NCBI GenBank assembly: GCA_963854735.1
Contig: OY978097.1
Location: 2,604,001 to 2,668,000 of the forward strand
Direction of reading: 5' to 3'
DNA: 64,000 bases
Source of the DNA: Marvania coccoides
Lineage: Eukaryota; Chlorophyta; Trebouxiophyceae; Chlorellales; Chlorellaceae
The notes beneath the pieces are model-generated. The model was not told where the DNA came from and did no database searches. It was given only the letters and a program-made list of their open reading frames with translations. Numbering within the stretch: position 1 is the stretch's first letter; each line of letters begins with the position of its first letter. Below, piece after piece: positions 1 through 11,205 of this stretch. The translations under genes were made by a program, and so were the position numbers.

Positions 1-309
1 ATGGGCCGACTCACTGGCACAATTCTGTCGGGAGTGCTCTACACCTACGCTGGCAGCAACGATGTAGAAAGGTTTGGGGTGTGCCTGTTCGCGTCAGTGC
101 TCTTTGCTGCCATTTCCACGGTCGTAGACATTTGGTTGCACGAGGACGCGCCGGGGTCGGGCTGGCTGCGACCTTTCAACCGCTGCATGTGCACTGAGGC
201 GCCTGTGGCAGACGGAGAAGAGGTGAAGAGAGTGAAGGGAGAGGCTGAAGAAGAGGAAATCGGCGGGGCAGTGGCTGCGGCGATGGTAGTCTCCCCTTCA
301 ATGGAATAG
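1..309 (+). CDS. MFS-type membrane transporter, C-terminal end (partial)
   Basis: The frame is open from the first base and stops at 307-309, so only the last ~102 codons are present and the start lies off the window. The first residues (GRLTGTILSGVLY) resemble the glycine-rich start of a late transmembrane helix of major facilitator carriers, close to the ArsJ/YCXA-like group. A second hydrophobic helix (CLFASVLFAAISTVVDIWL) follows, then a charged tail rich in Glu/Lys that would be cytosolic. Substrate cannot be told from this fragment. An AATAAA-like signal (caataaa) lies near 351-357. The MFS call is a family-level inference from two helices. Confidence 0.5.
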   Translation: MGRLTGTILSGVLYTYAGSNDVERFGVCLFASVLFAAISTVVDIWLHEDAPGSGWLRPFNRCMCTEAPVADGEEVKRVKGEAEEEEIGGAVAAAMVVSPSME

Positions 310-1423
310 TGCAAGTCACTACGTCTTACGAAAATTTCTGTCAGTTTGTCAATAAAATTCGGCATGGTTACATATTTTTATTTTTTGTTTGCATGCAATA
401 TGGAAACCACGCATAACATGTAAATGCAAACTCATCTATTCCCTCCCCTGAAGCAAAGCATCAATTATTGCACCAGCTTTTTTCTCGTACTACTCTTTTA
501 TGCATTCATTTCAGCTGCTGTAACATGCAAAACAACAAGGAAGAAACGAAGAGGCACTCTGATTAGAGCCCAGCCGCCGCAGCAAGAGGACTTTGTAAAT
601 CTCTTTTTGAATCTTTTTTTGAAAATCAGTTAGAATCAAGGACACGCAAAGGGCAAAGAGAAACGTGAAACTAAGAAAGCACAGTCAAATGCAACACCCA
701 GCACAGTGAGAAGTAAAAATAAAGCAAAGCAGGTCATGCATGCAAATTCCCTGTCATTAGTCAGCTGCCTACAACGAAAATTTGTCGGAAGGCGCACAAA
801 AATGCAAGCAAGAAACATAAAAGCAAGACGCACAAGCAAAGCGCAATCAAGCAGCGCACGAAAAAGAAGCATGAAGAGAATTTAAAACCATGTTGAAGGT
901 TTTTCCGCCTACCAGTGATAGAAAAGCGGCAGAGGAAAGAATTTATTATTTAGTAAGGAAGGCTGGCGCGCACGCACGCCAAAAGAAAGGACCTACATGC
1001 AGTGGAGCGGGTTCCGCCTGCAGGATACCATGCTGCCCGCTCAAACAGTCCAAGTGCAAAGACAGAACAAAAAAGAAAGACGCACACACATGATCATGGA
1101 AGAAAGACAGGAAAACAAACAAACAGAAAAGCAGGGAAAGCAAAGGAAGGCAAGGCAAGGCAAGGAAACAAAGGCACGAGGAATGCAGATAAGAAAATAA
1201 TGGGGAACAGTGGAAATGCATTGCCAGAGGAGTGAAACGTAGCGGCAGAACCTTTTTAATGTTCCCTCTCTCAAATTCAAGTCAAGGCACACAGCATGCA
1301 CGACAAAAGCGCAAACCCCTCGTCATGCAAGCAAGCAATGCACAAGCACACACACACACAAGAACACTGCACTCTTCTTACACTTTGATTCCCTTCTCTG
1401 CGCTGCTGCCTCTCACTCGCCCT
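310..1423. other. Convergent 3' intergenic stretch
   Basis: This lies between the 3' end of the transporter and the 3' end of the KH gene. The first part is AT-rich and the part from about 640 to 1200 is strongly purine-rich on the + strand. The short open frames have no recognisable protein character. I see no RNA gene or repeat family. Confidence 0.6.
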
Positions 1424-3386
1424 CTAAAAGTTGGGGGGCTTCTCCCAGGTGGTCGCCCCCGTCTGGGTGTTGTAGTAGTAGGCCCGGCCTTGGTCATCGT
1501 GGTACTCCTGGTACACACCGCCACCGCCCGCCGGCGCGGGAGAGCCAGCCGGCGCCTGCTGCACCATGCCCCCCCCGCCACCACCCCCAGGCTGCATTCC
1601 CACTCCCATCTCTCCGCCGCCGACTCCAGGGCCGGGGTAGCCGCCCCCCATGCCGCCAAACTGGGGGCCGCCGGGGGCGCCGCCGCCGTAAGCGGCAGCA
1701 GCAGCGTACGGGTCGCCGCCGCCAGGGTAGCCCCCGTAGCCGCCGCCAGGATAGCCACCATACCCACCCGGGGCGACGTAGCCGCCGCCGCCTCCCCCGT
1801 AGCCGTAACCCCCAGGGTAACCGCCGCCGCCGCCGCCGCCAGGATAACCCCCGTAAGCGGGAGGCATGCCGTAGCCGCCGCCGCCGCCAAACCCGCCGCC
1901 CATGGGGCCCCCGCCGGGGCCACCTGGGCCGCCGGGCCCGGTGCCGAAGGGGTCCCCTCCGTTCATGATGTCAGCGATGAAGTTTTTCGCTTGGTCAACC
2001 GCCGAGGTTTGGCCTGCCAGGGTGATGCGGCAGGGGTCTCCGGTCTGGTCGATCTGCACCGTGGCGCCCGACACCTTCTGGATCTGCTTGATGGTCTCCC
2101 CGCCGCGGCCGATGATGCGGCCGATGATCATTTTGGGCGCGTTCATGGTCTCGCTCTTTCCGATGCCGTGAGCCTGGCACACGCGCTGGATGATGGCCTG
2201 CGCGGATCCAGGTTCGCCGTTGATGAGCTCGTTCACCATCAGCCTCGCGCGCTCGATCGCCTCGGGCTTGCCGCTGATCACAATCTGTCGGGGCTGATCA
2301 GCCGGGAAATCCTGGTTCACGGTGACATGCGCCTCGCTGGCGGACTGCAGCGCGCGGATGGTCTCTCCCCCGCGCCCGATGATACGCCCCACGACCGTGG
2401 GGGGGCACTCCAGGATGGTGGAGGACTCGTCAGGACCGGGGGCAGTGGGCCCGCCGCCTTCCAGCGCTAAAACGGCCTCTTTGGCGCGCGCGACGTGGTC
2501 GGCGGTGTAGCCGGTGATGGTGACGCGCTTGTTGGGGCCGTCTCCGGCCTGGTCCACCTGAATTCTGGTGTCGGTGGAGACTTGAAGATTGCGGATGGTC
2601 TCCCCGCCCTTGCCGATGATCTTGCCCACCATGGTGCCCGGCACCTCGAAGCTCTCGGTCACCATCTGCAGGAAGGTGGTGGAAGAAAAGGGTGTGAGAA
2701 AGGGAGGGCACCGAGGGGGGAGCTTCCCACGTGAGCGGGATTATAATTTTGGGGAGGTGCGACTGGGGAAAATTGAGGGGCGTACCTCGCCACCGGCAGG
2801 GTCGTCGCCACCGACACCGCCCTCTGCTGCGTTTACGCCGTTGAACATCATACTCGATGCGCGTTTTTTCTCTGGGCCATCTTGTCCATCGTTGTCCTCG
2901 CGGGGCCGCTTGTTGACGCCTGATTCACCCCCACCAAGCGCCTGTGAGAATAAAAATGTATAAATAAGGACCGAGGGAGTGAGATGCAGGCTTTTGAGCA
3001 CCCCAAAACACCCAGAGGGGGCACCGAAGCAGAAGAAGAATTTTCCAGCCCGGAAAGGGAAAAGGAGGAGAGGACCCAATTCATAATTGGTGGGAATGAT
3101 CGCATCGCACCTGGGCATGCTCGGCCCCAGAACTCACGGGGTACGCCTGGCCCTGGTGCTGCGCCATCAACCTTTGAGCCACGGCTTGAGCTTGTGCGGC
3201 TGCCGCTGCCGCTGCGGCGACAGGGTCGATAACTTCATTCTCCGCAGCGCGCTCCTCCTCCTCAACAGCAGCATTGCCTTCACCAGCGGCGGGCGCATCC
3301 TCAGCGGGCACTTGCACATCTTCGTCTGCTTCAGGCTGCTCCTCGACAGCATCGGCCGGGGGCACGTCCTCAAAGTTGTCAGCCAT
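1424..3386 (-). CDS. Triple KH-domain RNA-binding protein with C-terminal WW domain
   Basis: Three exons on the minus strand: 3386-3138, 2941-2786, 2665-1424, with GT-AG introns and phase 0 joins, giving 548 residues. The N-terminal ~83 residues are acidic and Ala-rich. Three KH domains follow, each with the GXXG loop: GKIIGKGGETIRNLQ, GRIIGRGGETIRALQ and GRIIGRGGETIKQIQ. A Gly/Pro/Tyr-rich low-complexity region comes next. The last ~30 residues are a WW module (YYYNTQTGATTWEKPPNF) in which the first Trp of the family is not obvious. The arrangement resembles far-upstream-element-binding proteins: single-stranded nucleic acid binding, probably in splicing or mRNA control, with the WW part binding proline-rich partners. 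The identity of the bound RNAs is unknown. Confidence 0.85.
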
Positions 3387-4902
3387 AATGTCGCAATGTA
3401 GCAAAAAATACAATTGAAAAAAAATGTGGATGAAAGAAGAAAAACAATCAAATATTCTGCTGAAAATCATGGGCAGAGCTGTCTCGAGAAGCGGTGGAGG
3501 GAGTCTAGCTGAACGCAAAGAAACTGAATTGCGCTCAGAGGTCTCGTGTCTTCGCCTGTCCAGTGCGCACCCTCATGCCCGTGCTGATACGACATTGCCG
3601 CTCCCCCGCCTCCGCTCCTGGTGGAAATGGGTGCTGGTCGGTCATAGAGACACGATGAACTGTGGGCGAGGTTCAATACTTTTTATGAAATTACACTGCG
3701 ATGCTATAAACAAAGAAAACCATTCCCATGCAAGCTGCGTATTGATTTTACCAGTGAACCTCTCGTATTGCTGCTGATCAGCCCTTTCCTCCCTGCTAAC
3801 TTGCATTGAGCTCGACGATGTTTCCAGTGTATCCTTTGGCACCTGATATAAGCGAAAGAGGAAGGAGAAAATAAAATGAGTTGCTGAGGCGTAGAAACGT
3901 GGTCAGCTTAAGAGATAACGTCACCGAATTGAACAATACCACGCTGTTTTGCACTGCATGCAATAAATGAAATAGCTGCACAAAGTATTCAAGACTTTTG
4001 CAAGAAAAGAGAAATAAAAGTCGCGCATTACTCACCCCCTGAGCACAATTTGAAGCCGCTGCCGGTTTTTGGCATTGAGCGCGGGCATGATGCTTGACCA
4101 CAGCGTCCCTTTCCCATTTTTCAGACCTAGACTTTGCCGTCAGTTTCATTCCCAGTTCATCCGCATCGCTGTCCGCCAGAATATAGTTGGCTTGAGGGTG
4201 AAGCTGCTTGGCAAGAGCGAGACGCTCCTGCACTATTTCATTGCGAGTAAAAATGATATTTTACGCACGAATAACGGCAGCCAGGGTTTGAATTCAGCTG
4301 CCGCAGCCGCAGCCTTGTCAACCACCTGCTCAGCAACCAGGCTGCTGCAGTTCATTGACTGTCCAACCGCCCCGAACTCCCACAAGCACGGCAGCCCTTC
4401 TCCTAGATTTTCTACGACGATCGCACCGTATTGGTCGCCATGTAGAAGCAAGAAGAAGGAGAGGCCGCTCATCAGCAAAAGATGGACCTCCACGAACGCC
4501 AAAGACTATTTGGCTATTCGAAATAGCTACCAAATCGCTCTCAACGGGTAGGTGCACAGATCCCAAGCCCCGCCCGGCGAAGGGTTTTTTAAAATTTAAG
4601 GGGGCAGCACGGGTCGGAGGGCCTTGGCAATTTGTGGAACACCTGCGAAGAAGTGTGCAGTTTGCAAACAAAAAATTTCAATTGAAATTTAATATAAAAA
4701 ATATAGGTTTTAAGAAGTCCTCCTTTCTCGTACGTGCCAGCGTCGACCAAGAGGCCCACATCACATTCAGAACAACAATACTGGCGCTCTACGACACCAA
4801 AATATCGTCCAAATTTAACCGACTTGTCGAAATAAATTAATTGAACGAATTAAATAACTCCTCTACTATTCCAACCAATTCAACAGCGCTTCGCACCGCA
4901 TC
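3387..4902. promoter_or_regulatory. Divergent 1.5 kb spacer between KH and F-box genes
   Basis: Both neighbours transcribe away from this region, so it should hold both promoters. It is AT-richer than the coding DNA. On the minus strand two modest open stretches exist (4502-4233, which begins with a signal-like hydrophobic run, and 4233-4035, containing HPQANYILADSDADELGMKL). I could not join them by plausible splicing, so no gene is called. A strongly AT-rich block lies at 4660-4860. Confidence 0.4.
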
Positions 4903-6826
4903 ATGAGCCTGACTTCCTTGCCCAACCATCTCAAGCTGGCCATTTTCGACCTCCTGGTGAACCCCGATGACCTCCAACACCTCCGCTTGGTGTGCAAGGA
5001 CGTTGCTGCCGCAGCCACACAGGCCATCCGCAAGCTGCGCCCCACCCGCTGCCCCTCTTTCCTCTCCGAGCTCTTCCCCACCCTGCGCTCTCTCGACTGC
5101 ACCCGTGTCCCTGAGGGGATGTGGAGTGAGGCAGCCGCCATCGGCGCTTTCTCTCAAAGCCTAACATCCTTAAAATTGGGCCCCTCCAACCGCCTGACCA
5201 CCCGCGGCGCTGGGGCCATTGCGGAGCTGCGTTCCTTGGAGTCGCTTGAGTTGTTGGAGGGCGCTGCGATCTGCGACCATGGCGTGCAGCAGTGGTCGGC
5301 TCTCACGCAGCTCACGCTCCTGTCGGTGCGGGCATGCGGGCAAGTCACGGATGAAGGGCTCACCGTCATGCTGAGGCCGTTGACAAAGCTGCGCGAAATT
5401 GACCTGGGAGCGTGAGTTGACTTAAATGTAGTTCAAGCGATATTCAAGTGTAATTAGTTTGTGCCATCATTTTATCATCATTTTCGGTGATTCTGGGGCT
5501 TTTCCAGGTGTCATAAGTTGGGAGACGGCACTTTGAGCGTCCTGGGCACGCTCCCAGAGCTGCGCAAGTGTGATTTGGCCTCCTGTTGCGGGTTCACATC
5601 CGCCGGCATAGAAGCTCTCGCCGAAGCTCTTTTGCGCACGCTGCTGCTTCCAGCGTGCTGGCAGGTGGACGACGGCATGCTGGCCACGATTGTCGAGAAA
5701 TTCCCCAGATTGGAGACTTTTTCGCTGTTTGAGGCTGGTGAAAGCGTCAGCGATCTCGGCATGTTGCGCCTTCGGGGGCTTTCTCGGCTCACCGCGCTGG
5801 ACTTGGGGTACAGCTGCTGGGTGCACACTCCTGCGGGACTGGAGGAGTTGGTGGGAGCGTTGCCGGCCGCCAGCCTGCGCATGCTATCACTGGGGGGCGC
5901 TGAAGGCGTGCGGGACAGCGCCATAGCGGCGGTGGCCAGAACGCTGACCTTGCTGACGTTTCTTGACATCAGCGAGTGCCAGCGGGCGAGTGCAGACGGT
6001 GTGAAGCACCTGAAGATGCTGACGCACCTGGTGGAGCTCAATGTGGGGTGGAATCTGAGGCTGCCCGACGCTGCGCTGCAGGCGCTGCCGCCCTCACTCG
6101 TCAAGCTGGTGGGGAATAATATGATAGCAGCATCGCGAATTTGTATATTTCGCTTTTGGATCCTTTTTGGGCCAGTAACACCGAAAAATTCAAGTAAAAA
6201 TGTGCATCTAATGTATGCATTTTCCCGTGCAGGAAATATCATACTGCTCGGAGCTGTCCCTGGAGGGGCTGACTGCCGACGCCTTGCCCCACTTGCTGGT
6301 GCTGCACGCGCGCCGCTGCTCCCAGCTGTCTGACGCGGGGCTGGCAGCGCTGGTGGCCGCCGCCCCCTGCCTCCGCCACCTTGACATATCTTCCTGCTCG
6401 ACAGTCACGCCAGAGGGGCTGCGCAGCCTCTCTTGCAGCGCCCTGCGTGCGCTGACCATCGTCGGCTGTCCTCGCGCTGCCACGCAGCACGGCATGGCCT
6501 GCTTGGCAGCAGCCCCGGCTCTGGAGGCTATTGATGCGTCCAACAACGCTCGATTTGACGACGGCTGCGTTGCGGCGCTCAGCAGAGCCAAGACGCTGCG
6601 TCGGCTGTCCCTGGGCGGCTGCCCGCGCGTGTCTGACCGTGGTGTGGCGCAGCTGGCCAGCGTATTGACGTTGGAGAGTCTGGTGGTCGATTGCCGCAAC
6701 GTCAATGCGGAAGCGCTGCTGCAGTTGCAGACGAAGTTGCCGAGATTGACGAAGTTGCGGCGGGTGGCGGCGGCGGGTGAACGCACCTCGCGGCCTGGGT
6801 TTCTCACGCACGGATTTTTGTACTAA
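4903..6826 (+). CDS. F-box / leucine-rich repeat protein
   Basis: Exons 4903-5411, 5508-6108 and 6233-6826 join in frame (phases 2 and 0) to give 567 residues. The start at 4903 is immediately followed by an F-box (SLTSLPNHLKLAIFDLLVNP, residues ~2-45 with LRLVCKD). The rest is a chain of cysteine-containing leucine-rich repeats of the AMN1/FBXL type, with recurring L-x-L-x-x-C-x-x-(V/L)-(S/T)-D-x-G units such as LGGCPRVSDRGVAQL. The splice at 5411/5508 restores a repeat (LGACHKLGDGTL), which supports it. Proteins of this kind act as substrate receptors of SCF ubiquitin ligases: the F-box binds Skp1 and the repeats bind the target. The target is unknown here. Confidence 0.85.
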
Positions 6827-7487
6827 AAAAAACACAGAAAGAAAACGAATTAGGTGACTGAAGCCTCACAACCAAGAAATTTTCTCCCCCAATATCTAAA
6901 TTTTGTGACTTTTGAGTCGCTTTATCTTCTTGTACATATCGTGTTGTCAAGCATCCTGCCTTTGTTCACTTGTTTCTCTCCCAAACATTCCCAAACTTCT
7001 TCTTTCTTTTTGTTCGTTTCATTCTTCAATTTGTACGTGACTCAGGGTTTCAAGGTTCCCAAGGTTCAGCTTGATTAGCTTTCTTTAGGCGCTTTTCAAT
7101 ATTTCACAATGAATTCCTTCATTGAATCCGCCTTTTTTGTATCATAGCTATCAGCTCTGTTGTTGTTGTTTTGCCTCCATTCCCTTTTCATGTAAAGCTC
7201 CTGTATTTTTCTCCTCCTGAAATATTTTTTTCTTGATTACGCACCATAACCCGGGTACTCTTTTATCTTGCAGCTTACCTGAGTCAGAGAGCCACGAAGA
7301 GCTAAAAAGCAGCTAGGAGATTTAAAAAAAACAGTTGAACATTACTCCTGAACCTGTGGGGAAGTAAGAACTCTCCATGCAGCAAATTTCGAGTACAGTC
7401 CCCGCCACAAGTAATGATGATTCAATTATGTTAACATTTGCACATTTTTTTTGCCACCATTATATATTATCAACTTATAAATCACAT
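6827..7487. other. Convergent 3' spacer
   Basis: This region lies between the 3' ends of the F-box and Nop14 genes. It is T-rich and AT-rich. I see no open frame of coding character, no RNA gene and no repeat. Confidence 0.6.
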
Positions 7488-10400
7488 CTACTTATTTTTC
7501 TTATTTTTCTTCCACATCCCGCCTTGCCCACCGCTCTTGAAGTCCGCTTGCTGCTGCTGCAGGAATGTCATCGCCCGCCGCGCGCTGGCATCCAGCTGCT
7601 CGTGCAGCGCCGCCTTCTCCTTGTCGCGCACTCCGGCCATGAATGCGCCGTCGCGCCGCAGCTCCCGCACCGCACCGCGCTCTTCCTTGCGCAACTCCCG
7701 CTTTAGGCGGCGCCGCTCTGCCCGCTCCCGGTCAGGATCATAATCCTTTCCAGTGGCGTACTGCTCCTCATACCTCGGATTGTATTGCCGCACCTCCGGC
7801 GCTGCTACCAGCGCCGCGGAGGCCAGCGGCTGCCGCCGGGCGCGCACCTCCGCCACCGCAGCATCAATCTCCGCTAAAACCTCGCCAGCCAGGGCTGCCA
7901 CGGCAGGGGCAACGGTCTTAGACAAAGCAACCGCATCATTCACACCGTTGGCGCTGCTGCCCTTGTCTTCCCTTCTCTTTTTCTTATCTGCGGTGCCGTT
8001 GGCCATTTTTCTCTGTTGAGCGGTCGCAACTGCCCCAGCGCGGGCCACCGCACGCAGCGCACGCTGCGCCGGAGCCATCACCTCCGGCATGGCGTCCACA
8101 TCTGCCAGCGTCTTCGCCACGGTGCCCACCAACCGCACCGCAGCGGCAGCCGCCGACGTTTTGAATTCTAGCGACACCAGGTACCCCTCCGCCTCCTCGC
8201 TGTCGTCAAACACCCGCTGCACGCTAAGCTCCACAATATCGTCCTGGTTGCTTGCCCCGGCAGCCGCATCTTTGGCGCTCACAGCCAGCCACCGAGGGGT
8301 AGAGTTGGAGGCACCACCGCTGCCGTGTTCTTTGCTCCCGCTGCTTATAGCGGACTGCAGCAGCTCCACCGCGAAATGCAGCGCCTCGGGGCAATGTCTC
8401 CCGGCAGCGGCGTGCATCTGCACCCCCAGCGCGGCCAGGAACAGCCCGGTAGCGACGTCGCGGGGCCGGGCCAGCGGACACATTGACAGCGCATGACAAG
8501 CGAAGGTGCTGGCCGGGGTCAGCACCGGGTGGCGCTTGTCAGACACCGGATACACCGCAGCAAGGAGCTTGAGCAGCAGCAGCGTCTTGGGGGCCGGCCA
8601 GGCGTCCGCCCGCAGCACAGGGTCTCTCAGCTTCTGCGCCATCGCCTTGTGGGCGCTCTGCAGGCGCGCGCGGGCCAGGGTGGCGGCGTAGAACGGAACC
8701 AAGGGGGTGAGCTCCAGGACGTGCGGCAGCAGCGCGTCCAGGTGCACCATTTGGGGCGGGGAAGCCCCAGCCAAGAGAACGTAGTGCTGCACGATGCAAC
8801 CATACAAAACCTGCATCTTTTTGCGGCCTTCGGTGGCCAAGGCAGCGGCGTTGAAGCCCCGCATCCGCCGCAGCAGCTCCCCCAGGTCCTCGGCCGACAA
8901 TCCCCCCACCTGGGCTGCAAATTCAGAGTAGGACGCCGGCAGAGCGGGGGTGAAGGTCAAAGAGCCGTTGGCCGCTTCAGAGGGGGGTAGAGCGGAGCTC
9001 GGGTGCTTCAGCTTCGTAGCAGCTTTAGAAGTGGCAGCAGGAGGCTCCTCTTCCTCATCAGAAGAGCCCTCTTCTTCCCCTTCATCCACCTCGCTCTCAC
9101 TGTCACCTCCGCTCCCTTCTTCTTGGTCGCCCTCGCTCCCTCCTTCCTCCTCCGAGCCGCTCTCTGAGCCCTCCTCGTCTTCTTCTTCCTCCTCGCTGCC
9201 GCTCTCTTCCCCTTCCACCTCCACGCCGTGCTTTGCCGCCAGCTTTGCCGCAATGTCTCGGAAGGCCGATTGCAGCGGGTGAGCCCCCGCCGCACGCTCC
9301 ATCCGCCGCCGCTGCAGCGCCGTGAGACCCTCCCCATCGTCCTCCTCGCTGTTATCCTCCTCAGAAGTACCCTCCTCACCCTCTGAATCCTCATCATCAT
9401 CAGATGACCCCCGCTTGCCACGCTTTGCACGCTCCGCATCGCGCTTGGCGCGCTTGGCGCGCCGCGCGGCGTACCCCCCAGCGGGCAGATCCTCTTCCCC
9501 GTCGCTCCCGCCGTCAAAATCGTCCTCCAGATCGTCGCCACCGCCGCGTTCCTCATCGCCCCGCTGCCGCTTCACCCGCGCCCGCTCCAGCTCCTCCAGC
9601 CGCGCGCGCTCCAGGTCCTCCAGCTCCTCCGCCGTCAGGGTGCGCTCCCCGGCGTGCGCTTTGGCTTCAAACACCAGCTCCCGGGTCAACACATCGAACT
9701 TTCTATCGGGGTCATCGGCCGCCAACTTGGGCACCTCCTGCTTGGTGCCCTTGGGGAGAATGAGCCCCGCCAGCGCGCCAGCCCCCGTCAGCTGCTTCCA
9801 CTGCTCGTCCAGCGCCTCTGTGGCCGCGTCGTCCTCCTCCCGCTGCTTCGTTTTCATGGCTTTGTACATTTTGCTCTTTGCCATCACCTCCTCCATGACC
9901 TCTTTCTTCGTTTTGTGGGCGCCTGGGGCTCCTTCCCCGTCGTCTCCCTCCTCCCTGCCCCCCGCAGGCCTGGTAGAGGGTACGAACCCACCGCCAAAGT
10001 GCATGTCTGTCATGGCGACGTCTCCGAAGCGGTCATCGTCGTCTGAGGACCATCCGCGCCCTCCCAGCTCGTCTCCGTCGGCCAGAGACTTGCCCATGTG
10101 CGTCAGCAACGCGGGCTCGCCGCTCCCGCGGTCTTCGCCGTCCTCTGCCAGCGCAAACTTGCTGCCAGCCAGCTCCCGGAGGCGCTGCTTCTGGAAGCGC
10201 AGCAGAGCGCGCTCGTCGGGGGTAAGGGAGTCGTCGTCCTCGCCGAAGCGGCGGTCGACAAAAGTGTTGGACTTGCGCAGCTGGCGGTACTCGACCAGCA
10301 AGGTTTCCTTGCGCTGCGGGTGTCCAATAAAAGAGACAGCAGGGAGCGGCGAGATAGTGGGAGTGAGAAATTTGCAATAGGAGGCGGTGGGTGCCGTTGT

Positions 10401-10588
10401 CTCTAGGGGACCCTTACCTTTTCAGTGGCCGCGCTGCGGAGCTTGCCGACGTTGCGGACCTCGCTTTTGGACTTCCTGCCCAGGACATCGAATCTCCTCT
10501 TGTTGCCTAGCAGCTCAAACTTGTTGGGTCCAGCCTCACGACGGGGCGTTGGGCGACGCACGCCTTTTGTCTTGCCCTTTTTCACCAT
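7488..10588 (-). CDS. NOP14: Nop14, small-subunit processome (U3 snoRNP) protein
   Basis: Two exons, 10588-10418 and 10313-7488, join in phase 0 and encode 998 residues. The N-terminus (MVKKGKTKGVRR...NKFELLGNKRRFDVLGRK) and the following block with RKSNTFVDRRFGEDD are the signature start of Nop14. A long acidic Glu/Ser/Asp-rich middle follows, then a helical C-terminal half ending in a Lys-rich tail with the RYEEQYATGKDYDPDRERAE segment typical of the family. Nop14 acts in the nucleolus in 18S rRNA maturation and 40S assembly as part of the SSU processome. Length and domain order fit the family (about 850-1,000 residues). It shares a divergent ~620-base upstream region with the RB-related gene. 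Confidence 0.92.
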
Positions 10589-11205
10589 GCAGCCGCCTCT
10601 TTAAGCGACAAATTAAAAAATAATAAAGTATTAAAATTTTATATGCATCTGTTATAATTCATGTGCCAATGAGGCCTTTCGTGGTGTACAGATGATTTCT
10701 AGAGAATTATTATTAAAAATTTTAATGGATTTTTGCTGTATGTATTCATAAAATTCTGCGCATTGCATTCCCGACCGAGGCGCTGCTCATTTATTTTTAC
10801 CGCATTGCGATGATTACTTGCGATTCTTGGGCTATTGAGAGCAGATTCGATATTTATAACATCGGCAACATGCATAGAAACGCCCCGGTGGGCCTCGGCC
10901 TGCCATTTTGAAGCGATCAATCGAAAGACCCACCTTCTCTCTCTTGGCGTAAGTGGCCGGCAAGCTTGCTATCGTGTCGATTGCATCGTTTCCAGGTGAA
11001 AACGATTGTGCTTGTGCCCGGTGCCTTCTCCTTTTTCCCCACGGCCGGTCGGGCAGGTCTTTTTCCACTTCTCATTTTGGAGGGAGAATGTTTTTAAGCT
11101 GACCTGTGCCTTCCCTCGCATCACCCCTCGTATATCATGTCTAAATAATGCGATCCGCGTCGTTTCATGCAGCCAGAGCCCCAATTTGGGAAACTGAGGA
11201 CATAG
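10589..11205. promoter_or_regulatory. Divergent promoter region, NOP14 / RB-related
   Basis: This is 617 bases between two divergent starts. It is AT-rich near the NOP14 start and more mixed toward the RB-related start. Short frames around 11000-11200 lack protein-like composition, but an additional 5' exon of the RB-related gene cannot be excluded. No consensus E2F site (TTTSSCGC) stood out on reading. Confidence 0.4.

Noticed and set aside
1232..2470. 412-codon + strand frame opposite the KH gene
   Set aside because: It is the antisense shadow of a GC-rich exon; the minus strand has three KH domains and splice sites.
3796..4502. Possible two-exon minus-strand gene upstream of the F-box gene
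   Set aside because: The two open pieces cannot be spliced in phase with a normal intron, and no domain is seen.
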